64,000 nucleotides of DNA, from contig NZ_FONA01000003.1 in assembly GCF_900112795.1 (NCBI RefSeq), positions 162,382-226,381 of the forward strand, given 5' to 3'. The stretch's first letter is position 1, and the number at the start of each line of letters is the position of its first letter. The notes under the pieces were generated by a model. It did not search any database. It saw nothing but the letters and a program-made list of their open reading frames with translations, and was not told where the DNA came from. Origin of the DNA: Thermophagus xiamenensis. GTDB taxonomy: Bacteria > Bacteroidota > Bacteroidia > Bacteroidales > Marinilabiliaceae. Made by a program: the position numbers and the translations under genes. Shown one piece after another: positions 7,339 to 15,317 of the stretch.

Positions 7339-9729
7339 ATGAAACGAGCTTTTGCAGTATTATTCATAATCCTTGCCGTTGTTACCCATGGCAGTGCTCA
7401 GTCGTATCTGAAAACCGACATAGGAATAAAAACTTCTATTGAAGATACTGATTATGAGATTCAATTTTTCAGTCCCTCAATAGTAAGAGTTTTAAAATCG
7501 CCTGAAAAATCATGCTTTACTAAAGAAAGTCTCTCTGTTATAAAAAGGCCTCAAAAAACAGACATTGATGTTAGGCTTGACGGGAAAGATTTAATCCTGG
7601 AAAGCGATGAATTGTTGGTAACACTGAACATGAACAATGGAACTGTTTCATTCGAAACCTCAACGGGTAAACCGCTTTTGAGTGAAAAAGAATCAAGTGC
7701 CGAATTCACAAAATTTATCGATGCCGGTAATGAAACATACAGCGTTTCACAATCATTCGAACTAGAAAAGGATGAAGCCATTTACGGTTTAGGTATCCTT
7801 CAAAACGGGAAAATGGTACAACGCGACATCGAAGTACACATGGTTCAAAATAACACGCAGGACTTTGTGCCTTTTTTCCAGTCGAACAAAGGGTATGGCT
7901 TATTCTGGGATAATTATTCACCGACGACATTCAGCGATAACAAGGAACAAACTTCATTTAGTTCTGAAGTCGGCGATGGCATCGACTATTATTTTATGTA
8001 CGGTAAAAATGCCGATGGCGTAGTTGCCCAAATGCGTGAATTAACTGGACAGGTGCCCATGTTCCCGTTGTGGACTTATGGCTACTGGCAAAGCAGAGAA
8101 CGCTACAAAAGTCAGGACGAATTGGTAGGTGTTGTTCACAAATACCGTGAGCTAGGAGTTCCTCTCGATGGGATTATTCTGGACTGGCGATATTGGGGCA
8201 ACAACTACCTGTGGAATGCCATGGAATTCCTTAATGAAGAATTCTACAATCCGCAAAAGATGATCAACGATGTGCATAATATGAATGCACACATGATTAT
8301 TTCAATCTGGAATTCATTTGGACCTCATACCAAACCCTATCGCGAGCTGGACAGCATCAATGCTCTTTTCGACTTTAAAACCTGGCCAGAATCAGGTTCT
8401 TTCAAATGGCCACCCAATCCCGATTATCCTTCGGGAGTGCGAGTTTACGATGCATACAACCCGGCGGCACGCGACATTTACTGGAAGTACCTGAATAAAG
8501 GCATTTTCTCATTAGGCATGGACGGATGGTGGATTGACTCCTCCGAACCCGACCATTTCGACCCGAAACCTTCCGATTTTGACAACCAAACCTATCTGGG
8601 CTCGTTTCGCAAAGTTCGCAATGCCTACCCGTTAATGACGGTGGGCGGTGTGTACAAACACCAACGCGAAGTTACCTCTGATAAGCGTGTTTTTATATTA
8701 ACCCGTTCGGTTTTTGCCGGACAGCAACGCTATGGCGCCAATACCTGGTCGGGTGACGTTGTAGCATCCTGGGATGCCTTACGCAAGCAGATATCAAATG
8801 GTTTAAATTTGTCGCTGTGTGGGGTTCCTTATTACAACAGCGATATAGGCGGGTTCTTTCTTTGGGATTACCAAAACCCACTACAAAACGCTGATTATCG
8901 GGAACTGTATGCCCGATGGATCCAATTTGGCGCATTCTGTCCTATGATGCGTTCGCATGGAACCGATGCCCCGCGCGAAATATACCAGTTTGGGAAAAAA
9001 GGTGAACCGATTTACGATGCCATCGAAAAATACATCAACCTGCGCTATAGTTTGCTACCATACATATATTCCACTTCGTGGGATGTGAGCAAGAACCAGT
9101 CGACCATGATGCGTGCCCTAGTAATGGATTTTCCGAACGATAAGAAAGCACTTAATATTGATGATCAATACTTGTTTGGCAAATCCATCCTGGTTTGCCC
9201 GGTAACTGAGCGAATGTATAATGAGAATGGACAGGCAGATTTTAGCACGGTCAAAGAACGAGAGCTATACTTGCCAGCCGGCACTAGGTGGATTGACTTT
9301 TGGACAGGAGAGATGCTGGAAGGTGGACAAATCATCACAAGGGAAACACCACTTGACATCATGCCTTTATATGTCAAAGCAGGTTCCATAATTCCTATTG
9401 GCCCGGATGTTCAATATGCCGAAGAGAAACCCTGGGACAACCTTGAAATCAGGATTTACGAAGGAGCTGATGGTGAATTCACGCTCTATGAAGATGAGAA
9501 TGATAACTACAATTATGAGAAAGGGATGTATTCAACCATTAAATTTAGCTGGGAGGATGAAAATAAAACCCTGACCATAAGCGACAGGAACGGCTCTTTC
9601 CCAGGAATGCTGGCTGAGCGAAAATTTAATATTCTAATCGTCAAACCGGGCAAAATGAACAAAATGGATGCAGAAAAGTACGACAAAACGATAATATATA
9701 AGGGTAAGAGAGTCAGCGTTAAACTATAG
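7339..9729 (+). CDS. Glycoside hydrolase family 31 (alpha-xylosidase/alpha-glucosidase)
   Basis: 796 residues with signal peptide MKRAFAVLFIILAVVTHGSAQ. An N-terminal sandwich (about 25-235) is followed by the GH31 barrel, with nucleophile Asp400 in DGWWIDSSEPD and likely acid/base Asp473 in NTWSGDVVASWD. Proximal and distal sandwich domains follow (the C-terminal part resembles DUF5110). GH31 enzymes remove alpha-linked glucose or xylose; the neighbours suggest alpha-xylosidase activity on xyloglucan or xylan oligomers, which is inference. Tightly coupled to the upstream GH3 gene. Confidence 0.9.
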   Translation: MKRAFAVLFIILAVVTHGSAQSYLKTDIGIKTSIEDTDYEIQFFSPSIVRVLKSPEKSCFTKESLSVIKRPQKTDIDVRLDGKDLILESDELLVTLNMNNGTVSFETSTGKPLLSEKESSAEFTKFIDAGNETYSVSQSFELEKDEAIYGLGILQNGKMVQRDIEVHMVQNNTQDFVPFFQSNKGYGLFWDNYSPTTFSDNKEQTSFSSEVGDGIDYYFMYGKNADGVVAQMRELTGQVPMFPLWTYGYWQSRERYKSQDELVGVVHKYRELGVPLDGIILDWRYWGNNYLWNAMEFLNEEFYNPQKMINDVHNMNAHMIISIWNSFGPHTKPYRELDSINALFDFKTWPESGSFKWPPNPDYPSGVRVYDAYNPAARDIYWKYLNKGIFSLGMDGWWIDSSEPDHFDPKPSDFDNQTYLGSFRKVRNAYPLMTVGGVYKHQREVTSDKRVFILTRSVFAGQQRYGANTWSGDVVASWDALRKQISNGLNLSLCGVPYYNSDIGGFFLWDYQNPLQNADYRELYARWIQFGAFCPMMRSHGTDAPREIYQFGKKGEPIYDAIEKYINLRYSLLPYIYSTSWDVSKNQSTMMRALVMDFPNDKKALNIDDQYLFGKSILVCPVTERMYNENGQADFSTVKERELYLPAGTRWIDFWTGEMLEGGQIITRETPLDIMPLYVKAGSIIPIGPDVQYAEEKPWDNLEIRIYEGADGEFTLYEDENDNYNYEKGMYSTIKFSWEDENKTLTISDRNGSFPGMLAERKFNILIVKPGKMNKMDAEKYDKTIIYKGKRVSVKL

Positions 9730-9769
9730 AATACAGAACAAAGATGAAAATAATAATAAAATGCAAACC

Positions 9770-9930
9770 CCTCCGACATGGAAGGCTTTAACAACCCTGT
9801 CTGCAAAACTTTCCGCGGAAATGCCTTGGCTATTCTTCTCCCGTTAGAAGATTAGAAAAGCAGTACTATTAACTTGATGGCCTGGAAACCTGAGAAATTG
9901 TTATTGAGATTCAATAATTTTTGATATATT
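9770..9930 (+). pseudogene. Possible remnant of a glycosidase C-terminus
   Basis: In one frame the gap reads DMEGFNNPVCKTFRGNALAI, then a stop, then STINLMAWKPEKLLLRF. The wording is like the last beta-sandwich of GH2-type enzymes (a KTFRGxALAI pattern followed by a terminal strand). There is no start and there are two stops, so at best it is a decayed tail from a deleted gene. The resemblance is by eye only. Confidence 0.25.
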
Positions 9931-9966
9931 AAAGTAAAGAAATAAACAACTATTAAAAATAACAAA

Positions 9967-11364
9967 ATGAACAAACAAATTTTTATATCCATTTTCCTGA
10001 TGACGATAGCAATACCTTATTTTGCCAATGCTCAAAACATAGTTAAGCAACGCCCCATCATTCAGACAAAATACACTGCCGATCCGGCACCCATGGTACA
10101 CAACGACACATTGTTCCTTTACACCAGCCATGATGAAGACGATGCAATGGGCTTTAAAATGAAAGATTGGTTGCTCTATTATTCGACCGACATGGTAAAC
10201 TGGACTGAATATGGGGTAGTAGCATCATTAGACAACTTTAAATGGGTTCCGTACGACAATGGTGCATGGGCAGCGCAATGTATTGAACGCAACGGGAAAT
10301 TTTACCTCTATTGTCCTATGCCGGGAGGAGTTGGCATAGGGGTTTTGGTAGCAGATAGCCCTTACGGCCCATTCAAAGATCCGCTCGGAGAACCTCTTAT
10401 TAAACAGGGCCATCACGACATCGATCCTACCATTTTGATTGACGATGACGGGCAAGCGTACATGTACTGGGGAAATCCCAAATTATATTACGTGAAGCTG
10501 AACGAGGACATGATTTCCTATTCGGGCGAAATCATACAAGAGCCCACAACACCCGAAAATTATCAGGAAGGCCCATGGGTTTGGAAACACAAGGGGCATT
10601 ACTACATGGCCTATGCCTCCACCTGTTGCCCTGAGGGAATTGGATATGCCATGAGCGACTATCCGACAGGCCCATGGGAATACAAGGGTATGATTATCGA
10701 TGCTTCGGAAAAGACTAGAGGCAATCATCCGGGAATTGTTCAATACAAAGGAAAATGGTATTGTTTTGGACACAGTTACGACCTGTTGAAAAAAACTACA
10801 TCAAAATTCTATGAACGCCGCTCGGTTGATATGGATGAAATGGTGTACAATCCCGACGGAACCATCCAAAACAGGCAATACTGGTCAGTTGAAGGACCTG
10901 AACAAGTTGAACCCCTGAATCCTTTCATACGTGTTGAAGCAGAAACAATGGCTTGGAGCGAAGGAGTAAAGACCAGGTTTGAAACAGAGTGGGAAGGAGA
11001 TTTCGATTGGGACAGGGGGAAAAAGATTGCCGATCATTTGTTTGTAACGGACATAAATCATGGTGATTACATAAAAGTAAAAGGTGTTGATTTTTCCGAC
11101 GGTGCTGAATCGGTTGAAGTGAGTTTATCCCCCATTTACGGAGGAAAAATTGAAATTCGGGCTGATAAAATTGATGGACCTATTATAGCAACGGTGGATG
11201 TAAACACCAAAACCGAAGAAGGTATTTGGAAAATATTTTCTGCAAAAACCAACAAAAATCTAAAAGGAATTCATGATGTTTACTTTGTTTTTAGAGGAGA
11301 AAAAGACTTGTTTAATTTTGACTGGTGGAAATTTTATCCTGTAAAAAAAGCATCAGAAAAATAA
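9967..11364 (+). CDS. Glycoside hydrolase family 43 with C-terminal CBM6-like module (beta-xylosidase/arabinofuranosidase)
   Basis: 465 residues; signal peptide MNKQIFISIFLMTIAIPYFANAQ. The five-bladed propeller (about 28-310) carries the three expected acids: Asp39 in YTADPAPM (base), Asp153 in HHDIDPTI (pKa modulator) and Glu201 in YQEGPWVW (acid). Residues about 320-462 (FIRVEAETMAWSEGVKTRFE to the end) form a CBM6-type carbohydrate-binding sandwich. GH43 enzymes remove xylose or arabinose from xylan fragments. The next gene is a diverged paralogue of the same architecture, so the pair arose by duplication. Confidence 0.9.
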   Translation: MNKQIFISIFLMTIAIPYFANAQNIVKQRPIIQTKYTADPAPMVHNDTLFLYTSHDEDDAMGFKMKDWLLYYSTDMVNWTEYGVVASLDNFKWVPYDNGAWAAQCIERNGKFYLYCPMPGGVGIGVLVADSPYGPFKDPLGEPLIKQGHHDIDPTILIDDDGQAYMYWGNPKLYYVKLNEDMISYSGEIIQEPTTPENYQEGPWVWKHKGHYYMAYASTCCPEGIGYAMSDYPTGPWEYKGMIIDASEKTRGNHPGIVQYKGKWYCFGHSYDLLKKTTSKFYERRSVDMDEMVYNPDGTIQNRQYWSVEGPEQVEPLNPFIRVEAETMAWSEGVKTRFETEWEGDFDWDRGKKIADHLFVTDINHGDYIKVKGVDFSDGAESVEVSLSPIYGGKIEIRADKIDGPIIATVDVNTKTEEGIWKIFSAKTNKNLKGIHDVYFVFRGEKDLFNFDWWKFYPVKKASEK

Positions 11365-11475
11365 TAAGAAATTATTCAATCTTTAATTCCAATAATAGCA
11401 TTTTTTGATTGGCAATTTTTTGATTTTAAAGATATTAATTTACAGTTTTTTTACATCAAAAAAAACAAAAAAGTC

Positions 11476-12852
11476 ATGAATATTAATAAGTCATTTCTAT
11501 TATTGGTCAACTTAGCAATTTGCATTTCAAACATTGCTCAAAATCCTATAATACAAACACATTACACAGCTGACCCTGCACCTTTGGTCTACAATAACAG
11601 AGTGTACCTTTACACATCCCACGACGAAGACCAAACAGTCAATAATTTTTTTACCATGTTTGATTGGCGGTGTTATTCATCAGAAGATATGGTAAACTGG
11701 ACAGACCATGGGACTATTGCTTCGCTTAAAAATTTTGACTGGCTCGATAAAAAGAATGGCGCATGGGCACCACACTGTATTGAACGAAACGGTAAGTTTT
11801 ACCTTTATGTACCTATTCATGGTGAAGGAATTGCTGTATTGCAAAGTGATTCTCCAACCGGTCCATTCCATGACCCTTTGGGTCACAGATTAATAGTTGA
11901 CAGTGAGAATGTCTGGAAAGACATTGATCCAACCGTTTTTATTGACGATGATGGACAGGCTTATTTGTACTGGGGAAATCCATCGCTTTTCTATGTGAAA
12001 CTCAACGAAGATATGATTTCATATGATCGCACCATTGGTAAGAACGGGATTGTCGCTGTAGAAATGAATGCAGTTTCATTTGGAGAAAATAAAGCTAAAA
12101 ACGGAAAACACCTTACCAATTACACTGAAGGCCCATGGTTTTATAAACGAAACAATATTTATTACCTAGTTTATGCTGCCGGAGGCATTCCCGAGTACAT
12201 TGCATATTCCACAGCTCCTACGGCTGAGGGGCCATGGACTTATCAGGGTTACATTATGGAAAGAGCGCCTCACCTGGCTTTTACCAACCATCCTGGAATA
12301 GTTGATTTTAAAGGAAATTCCTATTTCTTCTATCACGACCAGGTTTTATCAGGTGGAGAAGGTTTTAAACGTTCGGTGAGTGTCGAACAGTTCGAATATA
12401 ATGATGACGGGTCTATTCCTCTTATTACACCCACAAAAGAAGGGGTAAAAGAAAGTGTAGCGAACCTGAACCCCTTTAAAAAGGTTGAAGCAGAAACCAT
12501 TGCGTGGTCGGAAGGACTAAAAACCGCCTCCAACGATAAAACAGGTGTCTACGTTACCAACGTTAACAACGGGGATTTTATCAAAGTCCGTAGTGTTGAT
12601 TTCAAAGAAGGTGCTAAAAAATTCAAGGTCAGAGCAGAACCACTAAACGGTGGAAAAATTGAGATTCGCCTGGATTCCCAAAATGGTCCGCTTCTAGGAG
12701 TTTGTGAAATAACAAAAACAGGGAGTAACAAAAACTGGCAAATATTCACCACAAAGACAGATAATCACAAAGGTGTTCACGACTTATTTTTTGTTTTCAA
12801 AGGTGGTGAAGAAGAATTATTTAATCTTGATTACTGGGAGTTTATCAAATAA
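11476..12852 (+). CDS. Glycoside hydrolase family 43 with CBM6-like module, second copy
   Basis: 458 residues; signal peptide MNINKSFLLLVNLAICISNIAQ. Catalytic Asp33 (YTADPAPL), the Asp of KDIDPTVF and the Glu of YTEGPWFY are all present. A CBM6-like domain follows (about 325-458, VEAETIAWSEGLKTASNDK). It shares the overall plan and many motifs with the preceding gene but differs in the blade loops (an extra segment around 185-215), which suggests a different side-chain preference. The start ATG at 11476 is 111 bp downstream of the first copy, probably in the same transcript. Confidence 0.9.
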   Translation: MNINKSFLLLVNLAICISNIAQNPIIQTHYTADPAPLVYNNRVYLYTSHDEDQTVNNFFTMFDWRCYSSEDMVNWTDHGTIASLKNFDWLDKKNGAWAPHCIERNGKFYLYVPIHGEGIAVLQSDSPTGPFHDPLGHRLIVDSENVWKDIDPTVFIDDDGQAYLYWGNPSLFYVKLNEDMISYDRTIGKNGIVAVEMNAVSFGENKAKNGKHLTNYTEGPWFYKRNNIYYLVYAAGGIPEYIAYSTAPTAEGPWTYQGYIMERAPHLAFTNHPGIVDFKGNSYFFYHDQVLSGGEGFKRSVSVEQFEYNDDGSIPLITPTKEGVKESVANLNPFKKVEAETIAWSEGLKTASNDKTGVYVTNVNNGDFIKVRSVDFKEGAKKFKVRAEPLNGGKIEIRLDSQNGPLLGVCEITKTGSNKNWQIFTTKTDNHKGVHDLFFVFKGGEEELFNLDYWEFIK

Positions 12853-12876
12853 TCTAACCGTCAATAATAAGCAATC

Positions 12877-12945
12877 ATGAATTATTTCACCTTACTTATT
12901 GCTGTTTTGCTCATCTTTTCAGGGTGCAGGAAAGAGTTTAATTAG
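12877..12945 (+). pseudogene. Truncated lipoprotein gene (signal peptide only)
   Basis: A 22-codon frame reads MNYFTLLIAVLLIFSGCRKEF then Asn and stop. It is a textbook lipoprotein leader with the lipobox FSGC and Cys17, but the mature protein is missing. An insertion-sequence-like promoter and transposase relic starts just afterwards, so the gene was most likely cut by that insertion. It lies 24 bp after the GH43 gene and was probably the next member of the carbohydrate locus. Confidence 0.65.
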
Positions 12946-12970
12946 GGAAATTCCGAAATACTCTATTTCT

Positions 12971-13000
12971 TTGACGGAAAAGCTATTATCACTATCTTTG
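12971..13000 (+). promoter_or_regulatory. Bacteroidota-type promoter of the transposase relic
   Basis: TTG at 12971-12973, a 19-base spacer, then TATCTTTG at 12993-13000: an exact match to the TTG-N19-TAnnTTTG consensus. It precedes a leader hairpin and the transposase remnant at about 13040. Confidence 0.65.
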
Positions 13001-13011
13001 AGCAAACAAAA

Positions 13012-13049
13012 AACCCCGAAATTAGGCACATTTGCCCAAAAACGGGGTT
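13012..13049 (+). terminator. Leader hairpin / terminator
   Basis: AACCCCG (13012-13018) pairs with CGGGGTT (13043-13049), with a smaller GGCA/TGCC stem inside. It is followed by CAATATTTTTC. Lying between the insertion-element promoter and its transposase, it could limit transposase expression or end read-through from the GH43 genes. Confidence 0.5.
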
Positions 13050-13345
13050 CAATATTTTTCAAGTAGCGATAAAGCTACAAAGATTTCCGAAAATTGAAGG
13101 TACACATTCGTTATTTTCTGTTGAAGATAATTTTCATTTACTCTACAATCAGATTTTTCAGACTGACCTTGGAAAGATATACAAAGCAATTCCCTAGGAC
13201 GATTTGGTACGAATATTTAAGTTGCTGTAAAACAAGAAAAGACCGGCCAGTATATTTTCCCCCGAGGGAAAATAGCGTTAATGTTTCTTAAACATTATTC
13301 GGGCTGTTCAGATAAAAGGCTGATAGAGCAGTTCAATGGGAATGG
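13040..13345 (+). pseudogene. Transposase N-terminal relic (DUF772-like)
   Basis: In frame the sequence reads KIEGTHSLFSVEDNFHLLYN, QIFQTDLGKIYKAIP, then a TAG where Trp is expected, then DDLVRIFKLL and another stop. After a one-base slip it continues KIALMFLKHYSGCSDKRLIE and QFNGNGS. This resembles the N-terminal domain of DUF772-type transposases common in Bacteroidota. Two stops and a frameshift make it dead, and it ends where the hairpin MITE begins. Confidence 0.65.
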
Positions 13346-13346
13346 T

Positions 13347-13480
13347 AGTGTTTAAAAAAGTGTGTCTGTAAAGGAATAAAAAAGGTCTTCTCAGGTTAGT
13401 TTTACAAACGAAAAAAAAGAAGTATAACTAAAAAGAGAAGACCTTTTTTATTCTATTGCAGACACACTTTTTTAAACAGT
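13347..13480. mobile_element. Hairpin MITE, complete copy
   Basis: Almost perfect inverted repeat of about 56 bp per arm. The left arm begins GTTTAAAAAAGTGTGTCTG (13350) and the right arm ends with its complement (13477). The inner arms carry AAAAAAGGTCTTCTC and GAGAAGACCTTTTTT, and the loop is only about 16 bases. The inner part would act as a two-way terminator. The same sequence begins again at 63906 and runs off the right edge, so it is a repeated, non-coding mobile unit. The parent transposon is not identifiable here. Confidence 0.7.
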
Positions 13481-13611
13481 ATCGTGAACGGCATCAATAA
13501 ATACTATCGGATAAGTTTATGGTTTCGGGTTAACACTCTGTCGCCGCTACGCTACTACCATTCACCCTTTCAAGCATCCTCCCATTTCACCTAAACACCT
13601 AATAGCTTATT

Positions 13612-15264
13612 TTATTTGCCTCCCACCATCACTTTCCGGACCTCATCGTCTGCCTGCACGAAGTAAACACCGGGCTTTAGATGGCAGAGGGATATAGATC
13701 CGCTAAAATGAGTATCCTGGTAAATCAAGATTCCTGAGAGGTTGAAGATTTTTATGGTCACTTCTACCTGTGAATCATTTCTCAGGTAGAGGCAACCGTT
13801 TGAACTCCACGCCACAATATAATCATTAAACGGTGTCTCTTTCACCGCCGTAGCCACCACCACAATGGTTTGGGAGTAATCGGAAATAAGTCCGTTTTGA
13901 ATCTTTCGTACGGCATAGCCGTAGTTTTTCCCGGGCTCCGGAATCTGCACATCGTAGGACGATGTTTCTTCATCCAGTTCCACATTAAGAATCAAAACGG
14001 TATCTCCGGACTCTTCATCCATTTGGAAAACACTGAGGATATATCCTTCGGCATCGTTATCGGTTTGCCAGTTAGCCGTGAAGCCCGAGGCAGTAATATT
14101 GATAGCCTCTTCAGCCACGGGCGGTTCTATGGCATCGGCAGCGATGGCCGTTCCGCCGACTGAAATGGATACACTACCATCAATGCCTCCGTCGAAAATA
14201 ACAATGTTGGCTTCATGCAATTCGTCGGCCATGTCGGGATGATAGGTGACCTGCAAAGCGTATCCCTCTTCAGTGTTGGCAACGGCGGCCGGGATAGAGG
14301 TTTCATTCACCTCAAACTGCTCCTTATCATTGCCAAACAACATTACACTGAGATTACCTACAAGATTACTTCCTCTCACATAGAGCGTGAGAGTGGAGGT
14401 TTGTCCGGTCACAACCGTACCAAAGTTAAGCTGAGTATCATTGGTAGGCGTAGCGAGTACAGGTTCCGTCAACTCGGTATCCAGATAAAAGGCCTCATCC
14501 ATTTTATTGCCCCAGATGTACTCGGCCAGTTCGGGAAAATCAATAAAAGGATTTCGGTTGTTTTGAATCAAAAAAACAGCCTCGTTGCGTTCCAATTCTT
14601 TTTGGCTCACAGGGTCGTTACGATGCCAATCCAATAACATATTTACAGCCCACTCTTTCAGCACCGGATAGGTGTTGGCACTAATCATATAAAAATATTT
14701 CCACCGGTTGTAATAATCCTGATAACAGGTAACCATATAGAAATAGGTACGAGCGAAGTCGCCTTTATACTCATCATCCGGTTCGAATACAACACCTGTA
14801 TACCCGGGATAATCGTTCTGCCCTACTTTGGATACTCCGTTATCGAAATAGACGCTAGAGCCTACCTCTCCCAGCGGATAATTGGATTTGGCAGTGTTTG
14901 CTTCGCTGTCTGACGGGTAAATATGGAACAAATCGGTATAAGCCGCTACCTGGTCACCTCCCCACCAGCTTTTTGGGAAAGAGTGTTCCCTGTTTAGACC
15001 GTAGGTATTATCGAAAGTGCGGGTATTGTTGGAATACATGTCCCACACTGTACCGTCGCTTCGCTGATCGGTGTAGGGGAAATAATTCCACAGGCTGCCG
15101 TACGATAAGACAGTATGCTTACTAATAATTTGATGAAGAGCGGTTTTCAGCTCTTCATTTTTTTTCCCGTTAACGGAATTGTAATATCCGTTGGGATTCT
15201 GGGCCTGAAGCAGAATGGCGACCCAACCCAAAAACAATACAAAAAGCCAACGCAACATTCTCAT
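13612..15264 (-). CDS. Secreted endonuclease I family protein with T9SS sorting domain
   Basis: 550 residues. Signal peptide (MRMLRWLFVLFLGWVAILLQAQ), then an endonuclease I (EndA-type, beta-beta-alpha metal) domain at about 24-255: GLNREHSFPKSWW holds the catalytic His, and HIYPSDSEANTAKSNYPLGE the metal-binding Asn. A beta-sandwich (about 265-375), a fibronectin-III-like domain (about 378-470, ITASGFTANWQTDNDAEGY) and a C-terminal type IX secretion sorting domain (VTIKIFNLSGILI, LKPGVYFVQADDEVRKVMVG) follow. It should be exported by T9SS and anchored or released to cut extracellular DNA or RNA. It is last in a three-gene run with the surface lipoprotein and TonB receptor. Confidence 0.9.
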   Translation of the reverse strand: MRMLRWLFVLFLGWVAILLQAQNPNGYYNSVNGKKNEELKTALHQIISKHTVLSYGSLWNYFPYTDQRSDGTVWDMYSNNTRTFDNTYGLNREHSFPKSWWGGDQVAAYTDLFHIYPSDSEANTAKSNYPLGEVGSSVYFDNGVSKVGQNDYPGYTGVVFEPDDEYKGDFARTYFYMVTCYQDYYNRWKYFYMISANTYPVLKEWAVNMLLDWHRNDPVSQKELERNEAVFLIQNNRNPFIDFPELAEYIWGNKMDEAFYLDTELTEPVLATPTNDTQLNFGTVVTGQTSTLTLYVRGSNLVGNLSVMLFGNDKEQFEVNETSIPAAVANTEEGYALQVTYHPDMADELHEANIVIFDGGIDGSVSISVGGTAIAADAIEPPVAEEAINITASGFTANWQTDNDAEGYILSVFQMDEESGDTVLILNVELDEETSSYDVQIPEPGKNYGYAVRKIQNGLISDYSQTIVVVATAVKETPFNDYIVAWSSNGCLYLRNDSQVEVTIKIFNLSGILIYQDTHFSGSISLCHLKPGVYFVQADDEVRKVMVGGK

Positions 15265-15317
15265 AACTCAGTAAAAGAAAAAAGGGCAGAGAATTTTTGC
15301 CTTCTCTGCCCCTATGA

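Noticed and set aside
13094..13291. 65-codon plus-strand frame as a small gene.
   Set aside because: It is the wrong frame of the transposase relic, whose correct frame gives recognisable protein sequence.
13870..14637. Plus-strand open frames inside the endonuclease I gene.
   Set aside because: They are antisense to a well-supported gene, with no recognisable domains.
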